Source: Planctomycetaceae bacterium
GTDB taxonomy: Bacteria; Planctomycetota; Planctomycetia; Planctomycetales; Planctomycetaceae
Direction: 5' to 3'
Length of the DNA: 5,803 nt
NCBI GenBank assembly: GCA_020426065.1
Contig: JAGQQT010000274.1
Coordinates: 1 to 5,803, forward strand
The notes under the pieces were generated by a model. The model did no database searches. It worked only from the letters and a program-made list of their open reading frames with translations, and was not told where the DNA came from. Positions 5,487 to 5,803 of this stretch are shown in pieces (position 1 is the first letter of the stretch; each line of letters starts with the position of its first letter). The position numbers and the translations under genes were made by a program.

Positions 5487-5523
5487 AAAAAAAGCACGCT
5501 CTGTTTACAGAGCGTGCTTTTTT
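5487..5523. terminator. Bidirectional intrinsic terminator between rpsU and the DUF1559 gene
   Basis: A perfect 10-bp GC-rich stem, GCACGCTCTG (5494-5503) with CAGAGCGTGC (5508-5517), encloses the loop TTTA. It is preceded by seven A and followed by six T, so it works as a Rho-independent terminator on both strands. It lies 23 bp after the rpsU stop and 22 bp after the stop of the converging DUF1559 gene. Confidence 0.95.
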
Positions 5524-5545
5524 GTTGAAGTCTCGCGAATCTGGC

Positions 5546-5803
5546 TTAGAAATCGCCAATCCGCTCACCGCCGTTGCGGGTGGCCAGGTTTCCGAGTGTG
5601 CCGATATCAACCTGCTTGCTGATATCCCGGGTGGAACCATCGCACATGGAGAAGATCACGAGTCCATCGTGCCAGCTGCCGAAGGTAAACAGTGGGTTCG
5701 TTCCTGTTTGAGGTGGTGTACCAGCTCCACCAAATATGTCATCAAAGACACGACCAGCACCAGCAACTGGAATCACAGAACAACAGGAACTTCGACCATC
5801 ACC
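5546..5803 (-). CDS. DUF1559 / H-x9-DG pseudopilin-like protein, C-terminal part (cut by window edge)
   Basis: The last 85 residues of a planctomycete DUF1559 protein. Full-length members start with a type IV prepilin-like cleavage and methylation helix and are thought to be secreted or surface pseudopilins of unknown role, often in dozens of paralogues per genome. Diagnostic here is H-DGLVIFSMC-DG: a histidine, exactly nine residues, then Asp-Gly, followed by the usual ending DISKQVDIGTLGNLATRNGGERIGDF. The part nearest the edge reads GDGRSSCCSVIPVAG. The frame is open to base 5803, so the N-terminal helix lies outside; the GTG at 5776-5774 is an internal valine codon, not a start. The gene converges on rpsU and shares its terminator. 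Family assignment is firm, biochemical function unknown. Confidence 0.92.
   Translation of the reverse strand, partial: GDGRSSCCSVIPVAGAGRVFDDIFGGAGTPPQTGTNPLFTFGSWHDGLVIFSMCDGSTRDISKQVDIGTLGNLATRNGGERIGDF

Overview
The window most likely comes from a planctomycete (Planctomycetota). Four gene products point that way: the C-terminus of a DUF1559 (H-x9-DG) pseudopilin-like protein, a secreted formylglycine sulfatase, a membrane-anchored prenyltransferase/squalene-oxidase-like toroid protein, and a MoxR ATPase with the Walker A variant GVPGLAKT. Two of the five visible gene starts are GTG. The genus cannot be fixed from this stretch.

Layout from left to right: (1) bases 1-405, minus strand, the N-terminal 135 residues of a MoxR-type AAA+ ATPase cut by the window edge; (2) 406-885, a divergent intergenic region carrying two nested pairs of inverted repeats; (3) 886-2355, plus strand, a secreted type I sulfatase; (4) 2356-2761, a convergent intergenic region with a dyad at the sulfatase stop codon and two oppositely oriented GC-rich REP-like hairpins; (5) 2762-4267, minus strand, a 501-residue protein with a single N-terminal membrane helix and an alpha/alpha-toroid domain; (6) 4335-4961, minus strand, ruvA, 67 bp upstream of gene 5 and probably co-transcribed with it; (7) 4962-5271, a divergent promoter region; (8) 5272-5463, plus strand, rpsU (bS21), followed by a strong bidirectional terminator; (9) 5546 to the right edge, minus strand, the C-terminus of the DUF1559 protein, which shares that terminator.

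These genes do not form one pathway. RuvA (Holliday-junction processing) and bS21 (30S subunit) are housekeeping genes. The sulfatase acts on extracellular sulfated substrates. The MoxR, toroid and DUF1559 proteins belong to families that are numerous in planctomycetes and poorly characterised. No CRISPR array, insertion sequence, tRNA, rRNA or recognisable defence system was seen.

The signals most worth a second look are the nested palindromic repeat cluster at 592-821, a TonB/TolA-like S-x3-H membrane anchor on the toroid protein, an enlarged acidic-pin loop in RuvA, and dyad symmetry next to the ruvA and rpsU promoter regions.
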